Shown one piece after another: positions 26,819 to 35,971 of a stretch of DNA of 64,000 bases. The notes under the pieces were generated by a model, which was not told where the DNA came from, did no database searches, and saw nothing but the letters and a program-made list of their open reading frames with translations. Source of the DNA: an uncultured Flavobacteriaceae bacterium (lineage in GTDB: Bacteria; Bacteroidota; Bacteroidia; Flavobacteriales; Flavobacteriaceae); assembly GCA_943842625.1 (NCBI GenBank), contig CALTCK010000013.1, forward strand, positions 62,001-126,000. The letters run 5' to 3'. The translations under genes were made by a program, and so were the position numbers. How positions within the stretch are numbered: position 1 is the first letter of the stretch; every line of letters starts with the position of its first letter.

Positions 26819-27649
26819 TTAAAGCATACTAAAATTATTCATTTCTTGTTCATCTAAATGCCTCCAGCGCCCTCTAGACAAATCTTTTTTAGTAAGCGGT
26901 CCTATTGTAACACAGTCTACTTTCACTACATTGTATTTTAAATGGTCAAAAATAGTTCTAATCACACTATTTCCGATGTGTTTGATTTTTAAACCCACCT
27001 CTTTTTTAGGTGCATTATTCACCCAACTTACCTCTTCTACTTCAATAGTTTTACCATTGATTTTAAGTCCCTCTTTTATACTTTGGAGATCTTCTGCTTT
27101 TAAATTTTTATCCAATTCAATATGAAACAAACGAGAAATGCCATGACGTGTAAATTTTTGCATGAACTCGTCATCATTGGTAAACAGCAATAAGCCAGTT
27201 GCATTTCTGCCTAATCGACCAATGGGATGCAAAGGGATGTTTGATGCATTGGCAACTAAATCCATCACGGTATTTCCTTTATTTTCACTCGTTGTGGTTG
27301 CAAAACCTTTGGGTTTGTTTAACAATACATATCTTTTAGGTTCTGGACTAATTCTTCTACCATCAAACTTCACTTCGTCATTAGGTTTTACTTTAAAACC
27401 CATTTTGTTGATAATAGAACCGTTAACAGAAACACTTCCTACTTGAATATACATATCAGCTTCTCTTCTTGAACAAATCCCTGAATTCGCAATGTATTTA
27501 TTTAACCGAATTCCGTCTGTAGTGTTGGAAGATTTATTTGATGAGTTTAGTTTTGAAATAGATTTACGACCTGTTTTATTGAAAGGCTTTGAACTTTTAC
27601 TTTTATCAAATAATTTCCCTTTTCGCTTATTTCCTTGTTGTTTTGCCAT
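26819..27649 (-). CDS. RluB/RsuA-family pseudouridine synthase
   Basis: Would isomerise a uridine in 23S rRNA. A Lys/Ser-rich tail (residues 1-48) leads to an S4 RNA-binding domain (RLNKYIANSGICSRREADMYI, 49-110) and the synthase domain with VLLNKPKGFATTTSE. In the main motif the sequence is PIGRLGRNATGLLLFTND: where described enzymes have the catalytic Asp (GRLD) this has Gly. Either this clade uses another residue, or the enzyme is inactive, or the codon GGC is a base change from GAC. The rest (FHIELDKNL, RGRWRHL) is conserved. Convergent with the fatty acid transporter gene. Confidence 0.85.
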   Translation of the reverse strand: MAKQQGNKRKGKLFDKSKSSKPFNKTGRKSISKLNSSNKSSNTTDGIRLNKYIANSGICSRREADMYIQVGSVSVNGSIINKMGFKVKPNDEVKFDGRRISPEPKRYVLLNKPKGFATTTSENKGNTVMDLVANASNIPLHPIGRLGRNATGLLLFTNDDEFMQKFTRHGISRLFHIELDKNLKAEDLQSIKEGLKINGKTIEVEEVSWVNNAPKKEVGLKIKHIGNSVIRTIFDHLKYNVVKVDCVTIGPLTKKDLSRGRWRHLDEQEMNNFSML

Positions 27650-27760
27650 ATCAATTTATCGTCTACCTAAGCAGTTGTTTTTTTAATTTTTGCAAAGATA
27701 GGGAATGTCCTCGGGTTTAATGCATCAAAAAAAGAAATCCCAGGACCAAACAAAAAGTAA

Positions 27761-28717
27761 TTAGTCTCTAAAATCTGTCGTGGATTGTCGTTCCCTATTA
27801 ACTATTAATTTAGTAACATCAGGGCGAGAATAATGACCTGCTGGATCAAAATTTTGACGTTCCTCAAGTACGCTATTAAAATCTAAGGTATGGTATATAT
27901 TCCCCTCTTTTAAAAGAACCGGGGCTATTAACCATTCGCCATCTGGTCCTGCAATACAGCTACCGCCATTTGCTAAAATGTCGGGGGAATTTGCCAATAT
28001 TTCTTTAAAATAATGAGTGTCTCTAGGAAAGTCTTCCTTTCTCATTAACGAAGAAACTGAAATTACAAAACTTCTTGACTCCTTGGCGATAAAACGAGTA
28101 ATGTCTTTGGTATTATGATCACTTCCTGGCCAAACTGCTATATGTAAATCTTCCCCTTGAGCGTAAAGGGCAGCTCTAGGAAGGGGCATCCAATTTTCCC
28201 AACAATTTAAGCCACCAACAGTAAATTTTTTTAGTGGATGTACTTTTAAACCATGACCATCTCCGGGAGACCAAGTGAGTCTTTCGTCATAGGTAGGTTG
28301 TAATTTACGATGCACCGATTGAATCGTACCAAGCGAATTAATATAGACTAACGAGGCATAAAGACTATGCCCTCCTCTATCTTTAGGGCATTCGATAATG
28401 CCTAAATAAATTGCAATCTGATGTTTTTTAGCTAAAGCGCATAGTTCGTTTAAATCGCCATTTTCTATAGTGACGGAGTTTTTTATATAGTGTGCATGCA
28501 GCTCTTTATTCATTTTTGTATTCCAAGCAGCTCCATTAGTTAGGGCCAACCAATAGGGATATCCAGGCAGCAGTCCTTCTCCAAAAACAATAAGCTCTGC
28601 ACGATTTTTGGCAGCCTCAGAAATACTATTTTTTATTTTTTGAAGTGTCGCTTCTTTTTTAAACCAAACAGGACTTATTTGAGCTAAAGCAACTTTTAAT
28701 AAATGATTATTTTTCAT
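27761..28717 (-). CDS. nitrilase-family carbon-nitrogen hydrolase
   Basis: Hydrolyses a nitrile or amide C-N bond. The catalytic triad is visible: Glu47 (VFGEGLLPGYPYW), Lys138 (HRKLQPTYDE) and Cys172 (GGLNCWENWMPL). The GYPYW and CWENWMPL forms are those of true nitrilases (aliphatic/aryl) rather than of ureidopropionase-like amidases (family knowledge). 318 residues, complete. Last gene but one of a minus-strand run that begins with the isoprenoid genes. Confidence 0.88.
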   Translation of the reverse strand: MKNNHLLKVALAQISPVWFKKEATLQKIKNSISEAAKNRAELIVFGEGLLPGYPYWLALTNGAAWNTKMNKELHAHYIKNSVTIENGDLNELCALAKKHQIAIYLGIIECPKDRGGHSLYASLVYINSLGTIQSVHRKLQPTYDERLTWSPGDGHGLKVHPLKKFTVGGLNCWENWMPLPRAALYAQGEDLHIAVWPGSDHNTKDITRFIAKESRSFVISVSSLMRKEDFPRDTHYFKEILANSPDILANGGSCIAGPDGEWLIAPVLLKEGNIYHTLDFNSVLEERQNFDPAGHYSRPDVTKLIVNRERQSTTDFRD

Positions 28718-28737
28718 CCATTAAAAATACTAAAAAA

Positions 28738-29635
28738 TTAAAATGAAATCCTATTTACGTTCATTAAAAAAATACAAAATACTCCAATAACTACGATAAA
28801 TTTCAGAATATTATGTAATAATAAATAATGTAATTTTTTGTTTGATTTCCATAATAAAATAACAAATATCAGAAGCGCTATTATACTCCCTAAAAAAAAA
28901 TAATCCATAGCGCCAATATCAAATTTAACTATGAGCAAATAAGTAGGAAGCAGACGCTAGAAGACTTAAAAAAGTTAGTATTTTTTTTGAAACCAAACTT
29001 CCGTAGATAACAGGTATTGTTTGGTAGTTTTGCAAAAGATCTCCTTTTAAATTTTCTAAATCTTTAACCAATTCTCGCATCGATATGATAATAAATAAAA
29101 AAGTAGCATGAACGAAAATAACTAAATCAAAATTTTTGTAGTAAATAAAAACAGCAAAAAGAGGAATTACAGCTAAAGTAGCTGCAACAAAATTTCCTAT
29201 AAATAGATATTTTTTGAGTTTATGAGAGTAGAACCAAATTCCAAAGATAAATAAGAAGAAAAATAGTGTTGCCTTATAGGAAACAAAAAGAGCTGAAAGT
29301 AACGACAAAAAATTCAATATAAAATAAAAATTAAGTTTTGTACGTTGACCTACTAACCTGTCTAACATTGATTTATTAGGACGATTAATTAAATCCTTTT
29401 CGCTATCGTAAAAATTATTGATGATATAACCCGATGCAATTGCGGTTGCAGAGGCTAACACAATCATAAAAAGGTTTACATCAAATAAAATCTCTTTAAT
29501 TGGTAGTTCTGGAGCTAAAATATAAACTGAGGTAAGATATTGTGCAATTATAATGATTAATATATTGTAACCTCTCACAACTGAAAACAAGCTAAATAAC
29601 TTAAAGAAAAAGTATTTTTGCTTTCTATTAAACAT
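28738..29635 (-). pseudogene. UbiA-family prenyltransferase, frameshifted near the C-terminus
   Basis: Membrane prenyltransferase. Residues 1-230 include the metal-binding NNFYDSEKDLINRP and a second Asp-rich element (RELVKDLENLKGD), then several membrane helices. The frame breaks after SASYL; one extra T in the run at 28937-28939 separates it from the continuing frame LLIVKFDIGAMDYFF, which ends at 28738. The corrected protein would be 298 residues. In flavobacteria this gene type is often named as geranylgeranylglycerol-phosphate transferase-like and is found with the mevalonate genes, as here. Substrate unknown. Confidence 0.8.
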
Positions 29636-29647
29636 AAAAAAAGAAAA

Positions 29648-30589
29648 TTAGAAACTATAGACTACTTCTAACTTGTAATCTTTGAGTGCATTTTTGGCTT
29701 GATCTACATCTTCCGTAAAACCCAACATATAGCCACCTCCACCAGATCCACACAGTTTGAGGTAATAGGCATTGGTTTCTATTCCTTTTTTCCACAAGGT
29801 GTGAAACTCATTAGGAATCATTGGTTTAAAGTTGTCTAAAACTACCTTAGATAACTTTTTTACATTACTAAATAAAGAATTGATATTTCCCTGTAAAAAG
29901 TCTGAAACACAAGCATCGGTATGTTTTACAAATTGATTTTTTACCATTTTACGAAATCCTTCTTCCTTCATCTTTTCCATAAATAGTTGAACCATCGGTG
30001 CTGTTTCACCAGTTTTACCACTATCCAATAAAAAAATTGCCCCTTTTCCATCTCTAAGTTGTGATGGAATTCCTGCTGGTTCAATGTGATCTTTTGAGTT
30101 AATTAATATCGGTAGACTCAAATAACTATTTAATGGATCTAATCCAGAGGATTTTCCATGAAAAAAAGACTCCATCATTGAGAAAATAGATTTTAATTTT
30201 AACAACTTATCTCTTGTTAAATTCTCTAAAACCGTTATTTTATTCGGAGGCATATTTATCGTAAATAGCCGCTACAAGTGCACCGCTACTACCAACCCCA
30301 TATCCTTGCGGGATACTAGAGTCAAAATACAACCCTTCTTTCAATATCCTTTTTTAACTTTTCAATATCAAAAGAAACCAACTTGAGCATGGTCTGTTTG
30401 TGAATTTTCTAAATAATTAGAAAAACGCTCTAAATTTTGATTTGATTCTTGGTGAGCTTTGGTATGAGATTCATCAATTTTTAGAGCACCGTTATAAAAA
30501 TTATAAGGAATCGATAATCCCCTTGAATCTTTAATAATTCCATACTCTCCAAAGAGTAATATTTTTGAATAAAATAACGGTCCGTACAT
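29648..30589 (-). pseudogene. mevalonate kinase-like GHMP kinase, three +1 frameshifts
   Basis: GHMP-family kinase of the mevalonate pathway. It begins MYGPLFYSKILLFGEYGII, with the GEYG element, and the ATP-binding glycine loop is found in a middle frame as PQGYGVGSSGALVAAIY, with the C-terminal GHMP motif LCGSGGGGYMLGF near the end. Extra single bases at about 30376-30379, 30336 and 30245 place these in three frames. Removing one base at each gives one continuous 312-residue protein, normal for the family. All three lie within 135 bases. Confidence 0.8.
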
Positions 30590-30613
30590 TGAATTTTTTT
30601 TGGTTGGTTAAAG

Positions 30614-31701
30614 TTACATTTTTTTTGCTCCAATTCCAACTTGGTCGCAAATATACTGCCCATTTTGACAATAAGCAACTAACTCATTTTTAATAAACTC
30701 CAAAATAAGATCTTTTTCATTTTCAGGATATAACAGATGTAAATTAGCACCGGCATCTAAAGTAAAACATACATTGGAATTTAGTTTCCTTCTATATTCC
30801 CAGATTTTATTAATAATTTCTAAGCGTATTTGGTTTTATTAAAATAAAATAAGGTATGGAAGTCATCATCATGGCATGAAGCGTTAAGGCTTCACTTTCA
30901 ACTATTTCAATAAATTTTGAGAGGTTACCATTTTTCAAGACTGGTAACAATCGAGTTATATTTTCATTAGCTTGTTCAAATCTCTTCGTGGCAAATGGAT
31001 GCTGATGCATCAAATTGTGTCCAACTGAACTACTTACTTGCTTTTCACCTTTATCAACTAACAAGATCGTGTCCTGATAGTTCTTAAAATTTTCATGTAC
31101 TTCACCTTCGTACTTAACGCCAAACAAATTGGAGCTGTTTGTCAATTTTTGAGTGATCTCCCCACACGACTATATTCCCCTCCAAGCTCCTACAGGCGGA
31201 TCCCGAACCTAACCTAGCTATAAAGGAGCTCTTTTGAATCCAATATTCATCTGGGTTTTCTTCATTGCTTATTTTTTTTTCGAAGTCTATTAGACAGCAG
31301 GCTAGCGCACTCATTCCACTAGCTGAAGATGCAATACCACTACTATGAGGAAAGGTATTAGTAGTCGCTATTTCAAAATTAAAGTCTTTTAAAAACGGCA
31401 AATAAGGTTCCACTCTTTTAAAAAAGAGTTCGACTTTAGGTTTAAAATCAGGTGCAGATTTACCATCAAGAAAAATTTCAAAATCAATGCTTTTTGAGGC
31501 TTCTTTTTTTAATTGATATTTTAATACTGTTTTAGTCTTACAATTACTTAATGTGAAGCTTAAAGAACTATTTGCTGGTAATTGCTCCCCATATTTCCCC
31601 CAATATTTTACAAGCGCGATGTTACTTGGAGACTCCCAGGTTACATTACCGTTGGATGGTAAATCGCTATAATCTTTTGGTAAAAAATCAGATTCAATCA
31701 T
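30614..31701 (-). pseudogene. mvaD: diphosphomevalonate decarboxylase, two +1 frameshifts
   Basis: Converts mevalonate diphosphate to isopentenyl diphosphate. Visible are SPSNIALVKYWGKYGE near residue 24 (active-site Lys/Tyr), TFPHSSGIASSASGMSALA with the phosphate-binding loop, and FIARLGSGSACRS. One extra A at 31138-31140 shifts to the frame starting NSSNLFGVKYEGEVHENF, and one extra base at 30821 to a third frame with YRRKLNSNVCFTLDAGANLH, which ends at the stop at 30614. The corrected protein has 361 residues. In organisms relying on mevalonate this gene is essential, so inactivation would be surprising. Confidence 0.82.
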
Positions 31702-31765
31702 AAACTATGTAATATGAGATCAAAGATAAATGTTTTCTTAGTTCTTAAAAGCCAAATCTTAAATT

Positions 31766-32995
31766 TTAGTCTATGGTTGCTATTGCTTTTGCTGCTATAA
31801 ATCCACCTGTCCATGCATTCTGGAAATTAAAGCCTCCTGTAATAGCATCAATATTAAGAACTTCTCCAGCAAAAAATAATCCTTTATGAATCTTACTTTC
31901 GTATCTCTTAAAATTTATTTCTTTTAAATTAATACCTCCGGCAGTTACAAATTCTTCCTTAAAAGTACTTTTCCCTTGAACATGAAAAATTGTTTGCGTT
32001 AGTTGAGAAGCTAACTCTTTTAATTGATGGTGGTTAGTCTCTGCCCATTTTTGATTTTCATAAATTTTTGATGCTAGTAATAAATTCTGCCATAGTCTTT
32101 TTGGCAATTCTAATTGAGTGTTGGTATGTAAAGATTTTTTAGTATGCTTATTTTTTAATTCTTTTAATCGTTCAAAAACAGAAGCTTCAGTTTCACTTTT
32201 TAACCAATTTACTTTTATTTTAAATTGATAGTTTACATCAAATAAATCAACTGCACCCCAGGCAGATAATTTTAAAATAGCAGGACCACTAAGCCCCCAG
32301 TGGGTTATTAATAAAGGTCCTTCAGAGTTTAACTTCGTAGTATCCTCTTTTGACAATACGCTTACCGCTGCCATAGTAGAAACTCCCGGTAAATCTTTAA
32401 TACGACTATCATTGATATTAAAGGTGAATAGTGAGGGAACTGGAGGTATAATAGAATGACCTAAAACCTTTAAAAGGTTCCATATTTTAGGATTACTTCC
32501 AGTTGCAACCAGGACTTTTCTAGAAATAAATGTTTTATTTTCAGTTGAAATCAACCAATTGTTTTTTTCATTTTTAATCCCCTTAACTGGATGTTGTTTT
32601 AAAACTTCAATTTGTAGTCTTTCTGCCTCCTTTATAAAGCAATTGATAATGGTTTGAGAAGAATTACTTTCAGGAAAAATTCTTCCATCTTCTTCAATTT
32701 TTAAGGAGATCCCTTTTTTTTCAAACCACTCCATCGTATCGCCTGTCATAAAGGTGTGAAAAGGGCCTAACAATTCTTTTTCGCCTCTCGGATAATTTAG
32801 ACTGAGTTGATTTGGAATAAATTCTGCATGAGTTACATTACAACGACCACCGCCAGAAATTCGAACCTTAGTTAATACCTCGCTACCTCGTTCAAGAACT
32901 GTAATTTTTAATTCAGGGTTGTTTTCAGCAATATTAATTGCTGAAAAAAAGCCTGCAGCTCCTCCACCGATTATAATTACGTCTGACTTATAGAT
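31766..32995 (-). CDS. BaiN/HI0933-type FAD-dependent oxidoreductase, no canonical start codon
   Basis: Flavoprotein of the NAD(P)/FAD-dependent family named from BaiN/HI0933. The open frame includes the N-terminal dinucleotide-binding motif SDVIIIGGGAAGFFSA and the family's RISGGGRCNVTH, then TFNINDSRIKDLPGVS and the closing FAGEVLNIDAITGGFNFQNA. These N-terminal parts lie upstream of the first TTG at 32771-32773, and no ATG, GTG or TTG occurs in frame back to a stop near 33080. ATC at 32993-32995 (IYKSDVIII) is at the family's start position, giving 409 residues. It may be an ATG altered by one base or a rare start. Confidence 0.78.
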   Translation of the reverse strand: MYKSDVIIIGGGAAGFFSAINIAENNPELKITVLERGSEVLTKVRISGGGRCNVTHAEFIPNQLSLNYPRGEKELLGPFHTFMTGDTMEWFEKKGISLKIEEDGRIFPESNSSQTIINCFIKEAERLQIEVLKQHPVKGIKNEKNNWLISTENKTFISRKVLVATGSNPKIWNLLKVLGHSIIPPVPSLFTFNINDSRIKDLPGVSTMAAVSVLSKEDTTKLNSEGPLLITHWGLSGPAILKLSAWGAVDLFDVNYQFKIKVNWLKSETEASVFERLKELKNKHTKKSLHTNTQLELPKRLWQNLLLASKIYENQKWAETNHHQLKELASQLTQTIFHVQGKSTFKEEFVTAGGINLKEINFKRYESKIHKGLFFAGEVLNIDAITGGFNFQNAWTGGFIAAKAIATID

Positions 32996-33147
32996 TAGAT
33001 AATGTTTTTGATTCTCAAATTGTTTTAATTTAATCTGTAAAAATAAGTTTTTATAATTTATAAAGTGATGTTCAACTTAAGGGAGTTAAACTTAGTTAAA
33101 GCTCTGTTATTTATATCTAAAATCATAAATTTATCTAATAAAATTGT

Positions 33148-33155
33148 TAGCTTTG
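33148..33155 (+). promoter_or_regulatory. promoter -7 box for hpf
   Basis: TAGCTTTG fits TAnnTTTG and lies 26 bases before the hpf ATG; the -33 element is unclear. Confidence 0.45.
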
Positions 33156-33181
33156 AGTAACTAATCCATAATTAATATACG

Positions 33182-33481
33182 ATGACAGTAAATATTCAAT
33201 ACGTTAAAATGCTTTCTAGCGATACCATGACCGAATATGTAAAAAAGAAATTAGTTAAACTAGAGACTAATTTTGATTGGGTGATCAATGCCAATGTTTT
33301 TTTTAAATCGGAAAATGATCCTAAAGGTGAAGGACATATTTGTGAAATCGAATTGAGCTTGCCAGGCCCAAAAATATTTGCTTCCTCAAATGAAACAAAT
33401 TTTGAGCTAGCTGCAAAAAATTCAATAAAAGACCTTGCTAAGCAACTAGAAAAAAGAAAAGCATCCTTTAATAAACATTAA
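33182..33481 (+). CDS. hpf: ribosome hibernation promoting factor / RaiA family
   Basis: A small (99-residue) short-type HPF/YfiA protein that binds the 30S subunit and silences ribosomes in stationary phase. It has the beta-alpha-beta-beta-beta-alpha pattern: MTVNIQYVKML, a helix SDTMTEYVKKKLVKLETNF, strands ANVFFKSE and HICEIELSLPG, and a terminal basic helix NSIKDLAKQLEKRKASFNKH. A single gene with its own promoter and a strong terminator. Confidence 0.88.
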   Translation: MTVNIQYVKMLSSDTMTEYVKKKLVKLETNFDWVINANVFFKSENDPKGEGHICEIELSLPGPKIFASSNETNFELAAKNSIKDLAKQLEKRKASFNKH

Positions 33482-33506
33482 ATAAATTATTAAAATAAGT
33501 AATTTT

Positions 33507-33543
33507 AAAAAAATCCATTCACTTTTAATGAATGGATTTTTTT
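33507..33543. terminator. bidirectional terminator between hpf and deoC
   Basis: A 15-bp perfect stem (AAAAAAATCCATTCA and its complement, 33507-33521 with 33529-33543) with a 7-base loop; A-run on one side, T-run on the other. Confidence 0.92.
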
Positions 33544-33567
33544 ATTCCTTTGACATTACAATTTATG

Positions 33568-34209
33568 TTAGGTTACTATTTTTATTCCTGAAGAAGTGCC
33601 AATTCTACTAACTCCAATCGAAATATAATTTAAAGCGGTTTCTTTATTGCTTATTCCACCTGAGGCTTTAATTTTTAATTGTTTTTTTACCACCTCTTTC
33701 ATTAATAAAATATCTTTTGTAGTTGCACCATTTGAGCCAAAACCTGTGGATGTTTTAACAAAATCAGCTCCTGCATTCATCGCTAATTTACAAGCTACTT
33801 TTTTTTCTTCGTCGGTTAGATAACAGGTTTCAATAATTACTTTTAAAACCCTATTTCCTACTTCATTTTTAACAGCTAGTATTTCGTTTTCAACGTATTT
33901 AAAATCTTTTGATTTTAACATCCCTATATTAATGACCATATCAATTTCATCTGCACCATCATTAATACAAGTTTTTGTTTCTAAGACTTTAATTGATGTA
34001 GCCGATGCACCTATAGGAAATCCTACAACCGCTACAATTTTTATGTTCGAATTAGCGAGTTCTCTTTTGGCCAGTCCAACAAAAGACCCATTGATGCAAA
34101 CAGCAAAAAAATTATAGCTTTTTGCCTCCTTGCATAATTGAATAATATTTTGTGATGTTGCAGAAGGTTTAAGCAAGGTATGATCAATATAATTTTCAAG
34201 TGGTATCAT
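33568..34209 (-). CDS. deoC: deoxyribose-phosphate aldolase
   Basis: Cleaves 2-deoxyribose 5-phosphate to acetaldehyde and glyceraldehyde 3-phosphate in deoxynucleoside catabolism. Motifs: IDHTLLKPSA at the N-terminus, DEIDMVINIGMLKS, the lysine region VLKVIIETCYLTDEE and the Schiff-base Lys in DFVKTSTGFGSNGAT, followed by IKASGGISN. 213 residues, complete. A -7 box TAAATTTG (34229-34236, minus) lies 19 bases before the start. Confidence 0.94.
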   Translation of the reverse strand: MIPLENYIDHTLLKPSATSQNIIQLCKEAKSYNFFAVCINGSFVGLAKRELANSNIKIVAVVGFPIGASATSIKVLETKTCINDGADEIDMVINIGMLKSKDFKYVENEILAVKNEVGNRVLKVIIETCYLTDEEKKVACKLAMNAGADFVKTSTGFGSNGATTKDILLMKEVVKKQLKIKASGGISNKETALNYISIGVSRIGTSSGIKIVT

Positions 34210-34302
34210 CTGCTTTCTATTTTAAACACAAATTTAAAAAAGGTTTTCCGAGAATAAGCCAATCCGAACACTTATTATACGAGGTTAAAATGAAGAAAAC
34301 AC

Positions 34303-34340
34303 AAAAAAAAAGCTTCTCGATTTATTGAGAAGCTTTTTTT
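34303..34340 (-). terminator. terminator after tRNA-Leu (UAG)
   Basis: The stem AGCTTCTC/GAGAAGCT, extended by A/T runs on both sides, has an 8-base loop and directly follows the tRNA on the minus strand. Confidence 0.85.
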
Positions 34341-34424
34341 GGTGCGGGCGGGGAGACTCGAACTCCCACGCCGTGAAGCACTAGATCCTAAGTCTAGCAT
34401 GTCTACCAATTCCATCACGCCCGC
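34340..34424 (-). tRNA. tRNA-Leu (UAG)
   Basis: On the minus strand acceptor GCGGGCG pairs with CGCCCGC, anticodon stem CTAGA/TCTAG has loop CTTAGGA (anticodon TAG), there is a long variable arm and T-arm GGGAGTTCGAGTCTCC. CCA appears encoded at the 3' end (34340-34342), unlike the two tRNAs near 18.9 kb. Confidence 0.94.
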
Positions 34425-34434
34425 AAAGGGATTG

Positions 34435-34464
34435 CAAATATAAACAAGATTTATAATTTACAAA
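34435..34464 (-). promoter_or_regulatory. promoter of tRNA-Leu (UAG)
   Basis: Minus strand TTTG (34461-34464), 18 bases, TATATTTG (34435-34442), 10 bases before the tRNA: a full consensus match. Confidence 0.8.
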
Positions 34465-34525
34465 GAAACTCGCTTATAAAAATACAGCTTTTTATTACCT
34501 TAGCGGTCCTTCAAAAATCGATTAA

Positions 34526-35914
34526 ATGAAAAGTGCAAAATCCTATATTTTAGAAAACAAACAACGTTTTATTGACGAGTTAATTGACTTACTTAAAATA
34601 CCCTCGATTAGTGCGGATTCTAAGTATAAAGCAGCTGTTATTCGTACTGCTGACCTTGTAAAAAACAGTCTTAAAAAAGCAGGATGTGATCAAGTTGAAA
34701 TTTGTGAAACTCCCGGCTACCCTATTGTTTATGGTGAAAAAATAATCGACGCTAATTTACCAACTGTATTGGTATATGGCCATTATGATGTGCAACCGCC
34801 AGACCCAATTAATCTTTGGGACAGTCCTCCTTTTGAGCCTGTTATTAAAACAACCGATTTACACCCTGAAGGAGCTATTTTTGCAAGAGGATCTTGCGAT
34901 GATAAAGGCCAAATGTATATGCACATTAAAGCATTAGAATACATGACCTCTTCCGGGCAATTACCCTGTAATGTAAAATTTATGATTGAAGGGGAAGAAG
35001 AAATTGGAAGTGAAAGTTTAGGATGGTTTGTTGAAAGAAACCAAAAAAAACTTGAAAATGATATTATCTTAATTAGTGACACCGGAATGATTGCCCCTGA
35101 TGTCCCATCTATTACCACAGGTTTAAGAGGATTGAGTTATGTTGAGGTAGAAGTTACAGGGCCTAATAGAGATTTACATAGTGGTTTGTATGGTGGTGCA
35201 GTTGCCAACCCCATCAATATTCTAATCCAAATGATCGCCTCCTTACACGATGAAAATAATCATATAACCATTCCTGGTTTTTATGATCAAGTGGACGAAT
35301 TAACTGTTGAAGAGCGCGCTAAAATGGGAGAGGCGCCATTTAGCTTGGAAGCTTATAAAAAAGCGCTTGACATTGATGATGTTCATGGAGAAAAAGGATA
35401 TACCACCAACGAACGTAATTCAATAAGACCTACGCTAGATGTGAATGGTATATGGGGCGGTTATATTGGTGAGGGTGCAAAAACCGTAATAGCCAGCAAG
35501 GCATATGCTAAAATATCGATGCGATTGGTCCCAAATCAAAATTGGGAAACTATTACCGAATTATTTAAAAATCATTTTGAACGTATAGCGCCAAAGTCAG
35601 TTTCTGTAAAAGTAACCCCTCACCACGGTGGCCAAGCCTATGTAACACCAATCGATTGTTTGGGGTATAAAGCCGCAGAAAAAGCTTATGAGGCAACTTT
35701 TGGAAAAACTCCAATCCCACAACGAAGCGGTGGATCTATTCCTATTGTTGCTTTGTTTGAAAAAGAGTTGAAAAGTAAAACCATTTTAATGGGCTTTGGA
35801 TTGGATAGTGATGCCATACACTCCCCAAATGAACATTTTGGAATTTGGAATTACTTAAAGGGAATCGAAACCATCCCTCAATTTTATCATTATTTTACAG
35901 AAATGAGTACATAA
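34526..35914 (+). CDS. M20-family dipeptidase
   Basis: Zinc-dependent exopeptidase that cleaves dipeptides. Metal ligands are visible as VYGHYDVQPPD (His, Asp) near residue 90, GSCDDKGQ (bridging Asp), EGEEEIGSES (Glu pair) around 155, DTGM near 188, and a His near the C-terminus (DSDAIHSPNEHF). The length of 462 residues fits the M20 dipeptidase group. No signal peptide, so cytoplasmic. It is the first of three genes read in one direction ahead of the hydroxylysine-like fusion gene (57-base gap) and could release single amino acids from imported peptides. Confidence 0.9.
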   Translation: MKSAKSYILENKQRFIDELIDLLKIPSISADSKYKAAVIRTADLVKNSLKKAGCDQVEICETPGYPIVYGEKIIDANLPTVLVYGHYDVQPPDPINLWDSPPFEPVIKTTDLHPEGAIFARGSCDDKGQMYMHIKALEYMTSSGQLPCNVKFMIEGEEEIGSESLGWFVERNQKKLENDIILISDTGMIAPDVPSITTGLRGLSYVEVEVTGPNRDLHSGLYGGAVANPINILIQMIASLHDENNHITIPGFYDQVDELTVEERAKMGEAPFSLEAYKKALDIDDVHGEKGYTTNERNSIRPTLDVNGIWGGYIGEGAKTVIASKAYAKISMRLVPNQNWETITELFKNHFERIAPKSVSVKVTPHHGGQAYVTPIDCLGYKAAEKAYEATFGKTPIPQRSGGSIPIVALFEKELKSKTILMGFGLDSDAIHSPNEHFGIWNYLKGIETIPQFYHYFTEMST

Positions 35915-35971
35915 GTAAAAAACTATACGTTACTCGTATTATCTTATATTAGGTCTAATCACATCCAACAA

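Noticed and set aside
30481-30678. 65-codon frame between mvaD and the mevalonate kinase-like gene
   Set aside because: It overlaps the ends of both genes in a third frame; its sequence is that of the mvaD stop region read out of frame.
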